From positions 1-20,972 of the forward strand of contig JAEDNI010000031.1 of NCBI GenBank assembly GCA_016302585.1: a DNA stretch of 20,972 nt. Reading direction: 5' to 3'. Origin of the DNA: Paludibacteraceae bacterium. Its GTDB lineage: Bacteria; Bacteroidota; Bacteroidia; Bacteroidales; Paludibacteraceae. Below are positions 1 through 8,202 of this stretch, in pieces; position 1 is the first letter of the stretch; each line of letters begins with the position of its first letter. The notes below the pieces were generated by a model. That model searched no databases and had not been told where the DNA came from. It saw only the letters and a program-made list of their open reading frames with translations. Both the position numbers and the translations under genes were made by a program.

Positions 1-115
1 TATAACGCGGATCGAGCAAGAGGTCGTCGGTGGTTTACAGTTGTGGGGTGAGGAGGAAGAGGAGATAGAGAGTACAAAATACGACATTTTAAGAGTTGAT
101 AGACACGACATTTAG
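1..115 (+). CDS. possible 3' end of an upstream gene (partial)
   Basis: Reading from base 2, one plus-strand frame stays open for 37 codons and ends at TAG (113-115). The peptide is acidic in the middle (a run of Glu) and ends YDILRVDRHDI. It has no start inside the window, so it would be the C-terminus of a gene beginning to the left. A reverse-strand frame is also open across most of the stretch, so coding is uncertain. The placement fits, because a weak hairpin and then a promoter follow the stop. I do not recognise the family. Confidence 0.35.
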   Translation, partial: ITRIEQEVVGGLQLWGEEEEEIESTKYDILRVDRHDI

Positions 116-145
116 AATTTCTAAAGGAGATTCTGTAATTTTTGT
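115..145 (+). terminator. weak terminator-like hairpin
   Basis: GAATTTCT (115-122) can pair with GGAGATTC (126-133) around a 3-nt AAA loop, using two G-T wobbles. The T-rich run TGTAATTTTTG follows. It begins at the stop codon of the possible upstream reading frame. The stem is AU-rich and the loop tight, so this is a tentative rho-independent terminator. Confidence 0.3.
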
Positions 146-163
146 AAAGTTTATCTTACAAAA
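140..163. repeat. 8-bp perfect inverted repeat
   Basis: TTTTGTAA (140-147) and TTACAAAA (156-163) are perfect inverted copies separated by 8 bp. The dyad lies about 35-55 bp upstream of the -33 element of the operon promoter. That position would suit an upstream regulator-binding site or a second small hairpin. Function is not shown by the sequence. Confidence 0.35.
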
Positions 164-195
164 TGAAATAAAGTTACAGAAAAAGCAGCAGAAAG

Positions 196-226
196 TTGTG
201 TAATTGGAATATTTTGTGTATTTTTG
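196..226 (+). promoter_or_regulatory. Bacteroidetes-type promoter of the surface-protein operon
   Basis: TTG (196-198) is followed after 20 bp by TATTTTTG (219-226), matching the Bacteroidetes primary-sigma consensus (TTG, about 19-21 bp, TAnnTTTG). Transcription should start near 232-236, giving a leader of about 25 nt before the ATG at 260. The -7 box sequence TGTATTTTTGCAC closely resembles the one in front of mrp (TGTAATTTTGCAC). Confidence 0.75.
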
Positions 227-249
227 CACACTTTTTAAGTCCAATTACA
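199..249. promoter_or_regulatory. inverted repeat bracketing the promoter -7 box (candidate operator)
   Basis: TGTAATTGGA (199-208) and TCCAATTACA (240-249) are perfect 10-bp inverted copies 31 bp apart. They flank the -7 element and predicted start site. The left arm lies in the promoter spacer and so is not transcribed, which argues for a DNA site rather than an RNA hairpin. Centre-to-centre spacing is 41 bp, close to four helical turns. Two protomers of a repressor or activator could therefore bind on one face. The regulator is unknown. Confidence 0.45.
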
Positions 250-259
250 ACAGGTTGCT

Positions 260-3200
260 ATGTTTAAACATATTATTTCATATGTGAGAGGTGCGAGAGT
301 TTTTGCTCTTGCTGTGTTGAGCGTTTTCCTTTTTTGTTCGTACGCGTACGCGCAAAATCCCGTGCAGATATCTGTGCCCTATTCAATGGGCTTTGAGTTG
401 GGAGACAGCGCTAAACTGAGTCAGTGGCGTCTGAATGACGGAGCAGACCTCAGTATATGCAAAGAGCGCTGGGTGATAGGTACTGCCGTTAAAACGGAAG
501 GTAAGCGTTCCTTGTATATCTCGTATGATGAAGGCGCGACTTGTACCTTCGATACGGTTTGGAACACCTCTTATGCCTACTTCGATTTTACTATTCCTTC
601 CGGCCAATATGAGTTGTCGTTCGATTGGCGTTGCTTAGGAGGCGATGAAACATATATGTGCGCCGCTGTCGGTATTGCCAAACAGATGACTTCGATGGAT
701 TGTAACTACGAACGTGCAGAATTCCCGGATTATATCCAGTCATTTGCCGAGTCCGGCTATCGAGTAATGCGTGGTTGCAGTCGTTGGCAACACGTTTCCG
801 TTCCTTTCGCTTCGAATGGTACACGTGTGTATCGTCTTTACTTCGCTTGGCGTAATAAGAATCGTGACTCTAAACTGCCTAACCCGGTTTCGGCCTGCGT
901 AGATAACATCCAGATCACTACCCGAAATTGTGCCAAACCGGCCAATTTGGAAGCAGAAGTAGTGGGCGACTCGGTAGTGGTAACATGGACCGGTACCAGC
1001 GCTCAATATTGCATCGAGTATCGTCGATATGGTCGCGAAAAATGGTCTGTTCAAACCGGTATCCGTGATGAACGCTTCGTGATAGAAGGGTTAGACGAAG
1101 GAGCCTACGACATCCGCGTTCGTGGTGTATGCAACGATGTAGATACCAGCGCTTATACTTATCGCACATCATTCGGCGTTTACTATCCCGATCGTCATTG
1201 TATTAACTACGTGGATTTGCATGGAGAAGATGTTGTAGCTACATACGGAACATTCAGCAATCCGTATGCCAATATAGGCGTTTATGACACGGCCTTTACG
1301 GATGATCCGAAGTATTGGCGGCATACCATCAACTGGGATCCGGATGAATACGACCCTCGCACAGGTGGCAGATTAAAAATCGTACCGGAAGAAGAAGTAG
1401 CTTCAGTGCGTTTGGGAAACTGGAATGTCGGCGCGGAAGGAGAATCGCTATCCTTCTTTTACACAGTGGACGGTGAGAATGCTTCTATTCTGCTTTTGAA
1501 GTATGCTGTGGTATTGGAGGATCCTAACCATGGGCCGGCTGACCAACCTCATTTCAATCTGGAGATTTTGGATGAGTGGGGTAACCTGATAGACTATACC
1601 TGTGGTACTGCCGATTTCTATGCAGACTCCCAACGTCCCGGATGGAACACCTTCGGTAGCGTAACATGGAAAGACTGGACAACCATCGGTCTGAATCTGG
1701 ATGCCTACGATGGCGAACGTCTTGAAGTACGGCTTACGACACGCGACTGTAACTGGAGCGGACACTTCGGCTATGCGTATTTCACAATGGGCTGCGCCGC
1801 AGCAAAAATCGTAAGTACCAGTTGCGGTGATGATGCGCAGATGTCGATTGCTGCTCCTTCCGGCTTTGCGTACGAGTGGTTTGATAAGTACGACAACCCC
1901 GTTCCTGATTCGATAAAATCGGAAGATGGGCGTACTTTGCTTATCGATCCGTCTGATACTACCACCTATCGTTGCCATCTTACGTATATAGAAGAGGAGA
2001 CCTGCGGTTTTGACCTCTATTCCTCCGCACGTCCTCGTTTCCCGATTGCGGAATTTGAATGGCAGTACGAACCTGCCAATTGCCAAAACCGCGTTAAGTT
2101 CATTAACAAGAGTCATATCATGACCAAGTTTAATAATGTAACCGAGCATCATTATGACCAACCTTGCGATGAGTATGAGTGGGATTTTGGAAACGGTCAG
2201 GTGGGTTCGGAAAAAAATCCGGTCGTTATATTCCCCAATAAAGGAGGCTTTTTCAATGTGGTTCTCTATGCGTCTATTGCAGAAGGACGGTGCGTCAAAG
2301 ATACTTCCCTTATCATTTTTTTGCCTTCTATCGGCGATAAAGAATTACGAATAGATACTACTATTTGTGAAGGTGGTTATATCGTGTTCGGTCCGCAGTA
2401 TGCGGGTGAAGAACGCGAATATGTGAATGTATGGAAAACTTCAGCCGGTTGCGACTCTACGGTATATCTGAATCTCCATCTCTCTCCGCAGAGTACTGAG
2501 CAACTGCCGGACACTACGATTTGTGCCGAAATACCATTGACTATTGATGGTCAAACCTATAAATCACATGAATCCGGTAAGTTCTACCGTTTCTATACCA
2601 ATCAATATGGTTGTGACTCCACGCTTTGGATGAACGTAACCGTTCTCGATTCGATTTTACCGGAAATAACAGTTCGCGAAATGAGTGATAGCCCAAATTC
2701 AGGAGCTATCTTCATTGGCGGTGCAGGATTTGATTATTACACGGTAGATGGCGGAGAACCCCAAACCGCAGATTCTATCACCGGATTGAACGGAGGTTTC
2801 TACGTCCTCGAGTTCTTTAATGACTTCGGTTGCTCTGTCGTTCGCGAAGCCGCTGTCAGCGTCTGTATGCCCGGTTGGGTGTATCAGCGTTGGGGAGATG
2901 TGCTCTCGCTCAAGAATGCAGAAGCGCTGGATACCGATTCGGCAACCCATATCTTCACGGATTTCCAATGGTATAAGAATAACGAAGCCATTGCGGGAGC
3001 CAACCTTTCCTATCTCTATGTAGCAGAAGGCTTGGATCCGGCCGACTCATACTACCTGGAAATGACGCGTGTAAGCAATGGCGAAAAAGTAACCACTTGT
3101 CCTTTCCGTCCAACGGCTGTAGAGGACCAGAAAGTGGTATACGTCTATCCGTCTCCTGTTCAGGTAGGCGGAACACTTACCGTCAAAGTATCGGAGGCTG

Positions 3201-3361
3201 CATCGTTAACCATCGTCAATATGTTCGGAGACATCGCGCTCACACAAGCGCTCTCCGAAGGAACAAATAGTATCACCATGGAGGTACCTGCGGGTATCTA
3301 TGTGGTACAAGTGCAAATAGGCAGCGAGACACGTGTCTGCCGAATTAGTGTAATAGAATAA
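260..3361 (+). CDS. secreted modular protein A1 (jelly-roll, FN3, PKD, T9SS sorting domain)
   Basis: Exported surface protein of 1033 aa. Residues 1-31 are a signal peptide (cleavage after AYA). Then come a jelly-roll/lectin-like domain (about 40-222), an FN3 domain with clamp cysteines (224-310) and a ~200-residue module from CINYVDL (314) to YAYFTMGC (512), marked by DPRTGGRL (365) and SVRLGNW (383). An Ig-like stretch, a PKD domain (594-690, core YEWDFGNGQ), and two Cys/GCDS repeats (700 and 752) follow. Another Ig-like piece (FQWYKNN at 902) precedes a T9SS type A-like sorting domain (958-1033), in which PNP is replaced by PSP. The family role is likely adhesion or matrix; no catalytic motif is evident. 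It is the first gene of an operon and lacks a Shine-Dalgarno sequence. It is paralogous to the gene at 5173 over most of its length. Translocation by T9SS is inferred. Confidence 0.85.
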   Translation: MFKHIISYVRGARVFALAVLSVFLFCSYAYAQNPVQISVPYSMGFELGDSAKLSQWRLNDGADLSICKERWVIGTAVKTEGKRSLYISYDEGATCTFDTVWNTSYAYFDFTIPSGQYELSFDWRCLGGDETYMCAAVGIAKQMTSMDCNYERAEFPDYIQSFAESGYRVMRGCSRWQHVSVPFASNGTRVYRLYFAWRNKNRDSKLPNPVSACVDNIQITTRNCAKPANLEAEVVGDSVVVTWTGTSAQYCIEYRRYGREKWSVQTGIRDERFVIEGLDEGAYDIRVRGVCNDVDTSAYTYRTSFGVYYPDRHCINYVDLHGEDVVATYGTFSNPYANIGVYDTAFTDDPKYWRHTINWDPDEYDPRTGGRLKIVPEEEVASVRLGNWNVGAEGESLSFFYTVDGENASILLLKYAVVLEDPNHGPADQPHFNLEILDEWGNLIDYTCGTADFYADSQRPGWNTFGSVTWKDWTTIGLNLDAYDGERLEVRLTTRDCNWSGHFGYAYFTMGCAAAKIVSTSCGDDAQMSIAAPSGFAYEWFDKYDNPVPDSIKSEDGRTLLIDPSDTTTYRCHLTYIEEETCGFDLYSSARPRFPIAEFEWQYEPANCQNRVKFINKSHIMTKFNNVTEHHYDQPCDEYEWDFGNGQVGSEKNPVVIFPNKGGFFNVVLYASIAEGRCVKDTSLIIFLPSIGDKELRIDTTICEGGYIVFGPQYAGEEREYVNVWKTSAGCDSTVYLNLHLSPQSTEQLPDTTICAEIPLTIDGQTYKSHESGKFYRFYTNQYGCDSTLWMNVTVLDSILPEITVREMSDSPNSGAIFIGGAGFDYYTVDGGEPQTADSITGLNGGFYVLEFFNDFGCSVVREAAVSVCMPGWVYQRWGDVLSLKNAEALDTDSATHIFTDFQWYKNNEAIAGANLSYLYVAEGLDPADSYYLEMTRVSNGEKVTTCPFRPTAVEDQKVVYVYPSPVQVGGTLTVKVSEAASLTIVNMFGDIALTQALSEGTNSITMEVPAGIYVVQVQIGSETRVCRISVIE

Positions 3362-3366
3362 GGAGG
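3359..3366 (+). promoter_or_regulatory. strong Shine-Dalgarno overlapping the upstream stop codon
   Basis: TAAGGAGG is the stop codon of A1 fused to AGGAGG, ending 8 nt before the ATG at 3375. It matches the 16S anti-Shine-Dalgarno perfectly. Shine-Dalgarno sites are generally weak or absent in Bacteroidetes, and none of the other genes in this window has one. It supports the 3375 start and suggests efficient re-initiation. Confidence 0.6.
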
Positions 3367-3374
3367 GCCGCAAG

Positions 3375-5168
3375 ATGAGAAAGACATTGTATTACATACT
3401 GATGATCATGCTGGTAGCCGCTCAGACAGTGAGTGCAGCTCCCGCAAAGAAGAAAAGCAACAAGAAAACCGGTTCTACCAAAGAATGGAAAGGTGCAAAC
3501 CGCAATCTGCATCATATCGCCTTCTGGGGCGGTGCCGGATATAGCGGCCTGCTGAACAATAGCACCTACAGCCGTTTCAATGGCGGCGGAGGTGGTTTAT
3601 TAGGCGTTGGCTACGAATATCGTTACGACCATTTCATCCTCAATGCCGGACCGGAATTCCGTATCTTCTCCTCCATGGATAAGATCTCTTTCCCTTATCC
3701 ATACGATGTAGCGATGATGGCCGATGGATACAACCAAATCAAGCATTACACATTCGGAGACCCGATGCGCGAAAACCATGTCGCCGGACAAGTGATGCTG
3801 CCTGTATTACTCGGTGGACAATGGGATCAATGGTATTTCATGGCCGGTGTGAAAGTCGGCTATACCGTACTCGGTACCTATAGCCAGCGTGGTACACTCA
3901 CCACATCCATCACGGACCTCTCTGCTTTTGATCCGAATTGGACCGATTTGCCTTCGCATGACATTATCACCGATGCGCCCTATCGCACCAAAGGCACGTA
4001 TAATTACGGGCTCGACTTAACAGCCAGCGCCGAAGTAGGTGTCTATATCAACGGATTCATGGGAGCTGAATGGAACAAGCGCAATAAAGCGCGTAAATAC
4101 CCGCTGCATCTGCGTGCTGCTCTCTTCATGGATTATGGTGTAATGAACCTGGCGAAAGGTGCGCAAGGTCCCATAGCTACAGCAGATGAGAATACTATCA
4201 CTACCCGCTCGCTCTATAGTTCCGATTGGGCAAGTCAACGTATCAACAGCTTACTGATCGGTGTGAAGGTAACAGCCCTGCTGCAAATGAATAAGCCACA
4301 GCCTCCGAAACCGCAAAAACCGGCTATGGTATTGCGCATTGCGGATAGCCGCACAAACAAGGCTATTCCTTCTGTAGCAGTTGAGATGACCGCATTGGGT
4401 AATCCCAAAGCCAAACCGATTCGCAAGACCGCGAATTCCAAGGGTGTGATGGTTGCGAAAGTGGCAGCTGGAGGTTATCGTCTCCAGTTAAGGCATGCGG
4501 ATTATATTCCGTTGGAGCACGAGTATAGCCATGGCGAATGGGGAGATACCCTCGAATTGGCTATGACGCCGCGGCCTGAGTTCCGCTGTTTCGTTCGTGA
4601 TGCCAAGAGTGACTCGCTCTTAGCCTCTGCGATAACCTTCGTAAACACGGCTGACGAGAAAGCAGTTGCTTCGGCCAATACGAATGAGCAAACCGGCGCT
4701 GCGCAATTACGCTTGCCGCTCAATACCTCGTTACGCATCCATATCGAAGCAGCTAACCACTTTGCGTTAACAGCACCGCTGGAGAGCATCGAAGGCGAAT
4801 ATACCTATTATCTCGAGCCGATCGTGAAGAAACGTGTGATTATCTTGCATAACCTTTTCTTTGCGACCAACGAGACCACGATTCTTCCAGAATCTATGCC
4901 GGCTATGCAAGACCTGTATGATCTCATGAATGAGAATCCGGAGATTCGCATCCGTATCACGGGTCACACCGATAATGTAGGTTCGGATGAAGCGAACCAG
5001 AAACTGTCCGAAGGACGTGCAAATAGCGTACGTAACGACCTCATCCGTCGCGGCATAGCGCCTGAGCGTATCGAAGCGGAAGGTAAGGGTGAATCGCAGC
5101 CTATCACGACCAATGATACAGAAGAAGGTCGTGCTCAAAACCGTCGTGTAGAGTTTGTAATACTATAA
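3375..5168 (+). CDS. outer-membrane barrel protein with regulatory-like domains and OmpA peptidoglycan-binding tail (B1)
   Basis: A 597-aa envelope protein. A signal peptide covers residues 1-21 and is followed by a Lys-rich linker. Residues about 42-305 look like an outer-membrane beta-barrel (alternating hydrophobic and aromatic strands, Gly-rich turns, last strand near INSLLIGVKVTALLQM). A Pro-rich linker (306-316) leads to two carboxypeptidase-regulatory-like beta-sandwich modules (about 318-395 and 400-485). The C-terminus (488-597) is an OmpA domain with GHTDNVGSDEANQKLSEGRA and GRAQNRRVEF. Its Asp and Arg are the usual diaminopimelate-contacting positions. The protein therefore probably joins the outer membrane to peptidoglycan. 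It sits 13 nt after A1 with a strong ribosome site. The barrel resembles that of the gene at 8199. It lacks the TPR and propeller organisation of PorE, so it is not assigned to the T9SS core. Confidence 0.85.
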   Translation: MRKTLYYILMIMLVAAQTVSAAPAKKKSNKKTGSTKEWKGANRNLHHIAFWGGAGYSGLLNNSTYSRFNGGGGGLLGVGYEYRYDHFILNAGPEFRIFSSMDKISFPYPYDVAMMADGYNQIKHYTFGDPMRENHVAGQVMLPVLLGGQWDQWYFMAGVKVGYTVLGTYSQRGTLTTSITDLSAFDPNWTDLPSHDIITDAPYRTKGTYNYGLDLTASAEVGVYINGFMGAEWNKRNKARKYPLHLRAALFMDYGVMNLAKGAQGPIATADENTITTRSLYSSDWASQRINSLLIGVKVTALLQMNKPQPPKPQKPAMVLRIADSRTNKAIPSVAVEMTALGNPKAKPIRKTANSKGVMVAKVAAGGYRLQLRHADYIPLEHEYSHGEWGDTLELAMTPRPEFRCFVRDAKSDSLLASAITFVNTADEKAVASANTNEQTGAAQLRLPLNTSLRIHIEAANHFALTAPLESIEGEYTYYLEPIVKKRVIILHNLFFATNETTILPESMPAMQDLYDLMNENPEIRIRITGHTDNVGSDEANQKLSEGRANSVRNDLIRRGIAPERIEAEGKGESQPITTNDTEEGRAQNRRVEFVIL

Positions 5169-5172
5169 AAAA

Positions 5173-8100
5173 TTGAAGAAACTATTATTCATATTACTGA
5201 CCGTTCTGCTGTCGTTCCCGATGGCAGCGCAGATTGTCTATCAATGCGACTTTGAGGACGAAGCCGAGCGTGAGCAATGGCTGCTTAACGATGGCCCTCG
5301 CGCAGATAGATGCCCTAATAAATGGTATATAGGCGAAGCGGCAAATACCACACAGGAAGGTGCTTTCGGTCTTTTCATATCCGATGACGGAGTGCATAAC
5401 ACCTATGCCTCATCCACGAATATGTATGCCGTTGCCGTTCGTGAACTGTATTTACCGGAAGGCGATTATACCCTGTATTTCGATTGGTTGGCGAAAGGTC
5501 GTGCAGCCAGCGGTGAAGGTATATGGGTGTGCTGGGTTCCGGCAGATGTTGAGACCTACACGGCCGCAGCCTTACGTCCGGCATGGGTGGATACCTATCG
5601 TATTGATTCTATCTTCAATAGTTCATCTATCTGGAGGCAAGGAAAACTGAACTTCTCTTCGGATGGCAGGGCGCATAAATTGGCTATCGTTTGGACCAAT
5701 GTAAAGAGTTCTTCCGCTTCGATCCCTCCAAGCGGATGCGTGGATAATATCACCATCATCCCCAAGGAAGATGAGTGTCCTCCGCCAACCAACTTCAGTC
5801 GGTCCATGAAAGGAACCACGATGATAGTTCAATGGGAAGGAGATGCCGACTGGTATGATGCGCGCGTGTATGACTACGAATCGGGCACATGGCAATACTA
5901 TGATAATATTACCTTGAAGCGTATCAGTGTCAATGGCCTCTCGGAAGGAATGGCGCAGGTATATGTACGCTCACATTGTGGAGAAAACGGTGTAAGTGAA
6001 TATGCACTTTACACACCCTTCTACTTCTTGCCGGGACGATGCATCAATTATATGGCTTTGGATGACAAAACGGCATGTCTTTGTTATGGAACAACATGGA
6101 ATTCACAGGCTATTATCCAAGGACCCATTGATTTTGGATACGAATCCGACCAGAGTTTGCATACCCTCCATTATGTACCGGGAGAAACCGATCCTCGTAC
6201 GGATAACCGGCTCAAGACAAAGCCGGATGGCGCGCTGGCTTCGGTACGACTCGGTAATTGGAAATCGAACTATGAAATCTCCCATATAGAGTATTCCTAC
6301 AATGTACCGGAAGGAGAAGGATCTATTCTCAAACTCAATTATGCTACGGTTTTACAAGACGGAGGTCACGAAGAAGAAGGACAATCCAGTTTCACACTGG
6401 AAATCCTATACGGAACAGGACGTCACTTGCGTCCACTTCCCAATAACTGTGGTAAGGCCGTCTTCCACGTAGGCTTTGGTGACACGCAGAAATGGCACCA
6501 GTCCGGTGAGAATATCTGGTGGCAGGATTGGCAGGAAGTAGCGGTTAATCTTCGCGAATATGCCGGTCAAACGATTACTGTGCGGCTTATGATCGGAGAG
6601 TGCACGTATGGAGGTCACTGGGGATATGCTTATTTCACGCTGGATTGCGAATCGGCAGAGTTATCGGGTCTGAACTGCGGCAAGGATAACCCGACTACAT
6701 CGTTCACAGCTCCTTCCGGATTCGATTATGCGTGGTATCTTCCGGATCAACCTGGTACGATCTTATCTACCGAACAGACCTTTACCATTGATCCGATGGA
6801 TACGCTCTCTTATAACGTGGACGTGATATCCAAGAGCAATGATAAATGCTATTACACCCTGGACGCTTGTGGTATCCCGCGTTATCCGGTGGCTCAAGCA
6901 GACTATAAATGGAATGGCGGCGCGAAGTGTACGAATGCGGTGACGTTCTATAACAAATCGTACGTTTACTATAAGAATATCGAGCGTTGGAATCAAGATC
7001 ACCGTACCGATACTATATATACCAATTACGAGAAAGTAGAAGAGATCAAATGGGATTTTGGCGATGGAGAAGTGGTGATATCCAATGCCGATTCAATCAT
7101 ACATATTTATCCGGATACAGGCGGCTCATATACACCGACTATCATTGCCTACATCTCAAACGGCGCTTGTACCGATTCAATACAAATGCCTGTTATTAAT
7201 CTGCCGGATGTAGCCAGCGAAGAACGTGAAGTGCATTTAGGCAAAGGATCCATGTACAAAGGCAAAGTGTATTGGGAACCTTATGTTTTTGATGACTTAG
7301 ATATCATTGGCGGATGCGAGATAATCACTCACGTATACATCCATGAGACGGAATTTCGGGTGGATACCTCGTTCTGCGAAGGTGGTTATTTCGACTTAGG
7401 CGACCAGCGAATTACCGAATCCGGCACTTACAAAGCGACTCTTAAAAGCCGGCGTTGGCCGGATGTGGATAGTATCGTAACGCTTCATCTTAGTGTTGAG
7501 CCGACGTTGATAGTCGAACTGAGCGATACGTTAACTGCATGCGGCGATGGACCGGCATTACCTATTCCGATGCAAATCGTACAAGGTCGCTTGGATAGTG
7601 TACACATCCTGTTTGACAGCATAGCCATAGTTGCCGGTTTCGACTCGATATATCAATTCAGTAAAGATGACGAGATTGCCATTCCTCTGCCAGATACGGT
7701 CGTACCGGGTTACTACCCTGCTACGCTCCGTTTAGGTACGCCGCGCTGTCCCGCACCGGATGTACCTGTGATGGTACAAGTCAACTATCCGTCCTCAATT
7801 GTGGCGCAGAAGAATGGTATCATCGCCCTGCTCAACGATAGCCTGAATGGCGGTTATTCCTTCTCTGCATACCAGTGGTATCGCAATGGGCAACGGATGG
7901 ATGGCGCCAATAGTTCCTATCTGATTGTGGGTACTGCAGATCTGGGAGCACAATATACCGTAGTCGTAACCCGTTCTTCGGATGGTGTCAAAGTGGCTGT
8001 TTGTCCGGTAATTTATAATGGTGCACAAGGAATAGACGAGATTGCGGCTGAATTGGACGGACCATGGATGCTCGTAGATGTCATGGGTCGTGTAGTGATT

Positions 8101-8202
8101 CCTTTGTCCGAATCGAATACGCTCAGCGGTGTTACCGCCCCGGGTATCTACCTCCTGGTTTGTCCTGCTGCGCATCGTACCGCTAAAATTGTAATAAGAT
8201 GA
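5173..8202 (+). CDS. secreted modular protein A2, paralogue of A1
   Basis: A 1009-aa secreted protein starting at TTG, 4 nt after the OmpA gene's stop. The next ATG in frame lies inside the signal peptide (at FPMAAQ), so the TTG is needed to make the signal MKKLLFILLTVLLSFPMAAQ. Domains follow the order of A1: jelly-roll (25-200), Cys-clamped FN3 (202-287) and the same uncharacterised module from CINYMAL (290) to YAYFTLDC (493) with DPRTDNRL (340) and SVRLGNW. Next are an Ig-like stretch, PKD (core IKWDFGDGE at 625) and one Cys-rich repeat (731). An Ig-like YQWYRNG segment (900) precedes a short C-terminal sorting-like domain (about 953-1009, VDVMGRVV and APGIYLL). That domain lacks the usual first strand with PNP. 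A T9SS-dependent surface or released protein is inferred. Its stop overlaps the next gene's start. Confidence 0.82.
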   Translation: MKKLLFILLTVLLSFPMAAQIVYQCDFEDEAEREQWLLNDGPRADRCPNKWYIGEAANTTQEGAFGLFISDDGVHNTYASSTNMYAVAVRELYLPEGDYTLYFDWLAKGRAASGEGIWVCWVPADVETYTAAALRPAWVDTYRIDSIFNSSSIWRQGKLNFSSDGRAHKLAIVWTNVKSSSASIPPSGCVDNITIIPKEDECPPPTNFSRSMKGTTMIVQWEGDADWYDARVYDYESGTWQYYDNITLKRISVNGLSEGMAQVYVRSHCGENGVSEYALYTPFYFLPGRCINYMALDDKTACLCYGTTWNSQAIIQGPIDFGYESDQSLHTLHYVPGETDPRTDNRLKTKPDGALASVRLGNWKSNYEISHIEYSYNVPEGEGSILKLNYATVLQDGGHEEEGQSSFTLEILYGTGRHLRPLPNNCGKAVFHVGFGDTQKWHQSGENIWWQDWQEVAVNLREYAGQTITVRLMIGECTYGGHWGYAYFTLDCESAELSGLNCGKDNPTTSFTAPSGFDYAWYLPDQPGTILSTEQTFTIDPMDTLSYNVDVISKSNDKCYYTLDACGIPRYPVAQADYKWNGGAKCTNAVTFYNKSYVYYKNIERWNQDHRTDTIYTNYEKVEEIKWDFGDGEVVISNADSIIHIYPDTGGSYTPTIIAYISNGACTDSIQMPVINLPDVASEEREVHLGKGSMYKGKVYWEPYVFDDLDIIGGCEIITHVYIHETEFRVDTSFCEGGYFDLGDQRITESGTYKATLKSRRWPDVDSIVTLHLSVEPTLIVELSDTLTACGDGPALPIPMQIVQGRLDSVHILFDSIAIVAGFDSIYQFSKDDEIAIPLPDTVVPGYYPATLRLGTPRCPAPDVPVMVQVNYPSSIVAQKNGIIALLNDSLNGGYSFSAYQWYRNGQRMDGANSSYLIVGTADLGAQYTVVVTRSSDGVKVAVCPVIYNGAQGIDEIAAELDGPWMLVDVMGRVVIPLSESNTLSGVTAPGIYLLVCPAAHRTAKIVIR

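Noticed and set aside
339..350. Perfect palindrome CGTACGCGTACG
   Set aside because: It lies in the signal-peptide codons for the AYA region and arises from repeated TAC/GCG codons. There is no supporting context.
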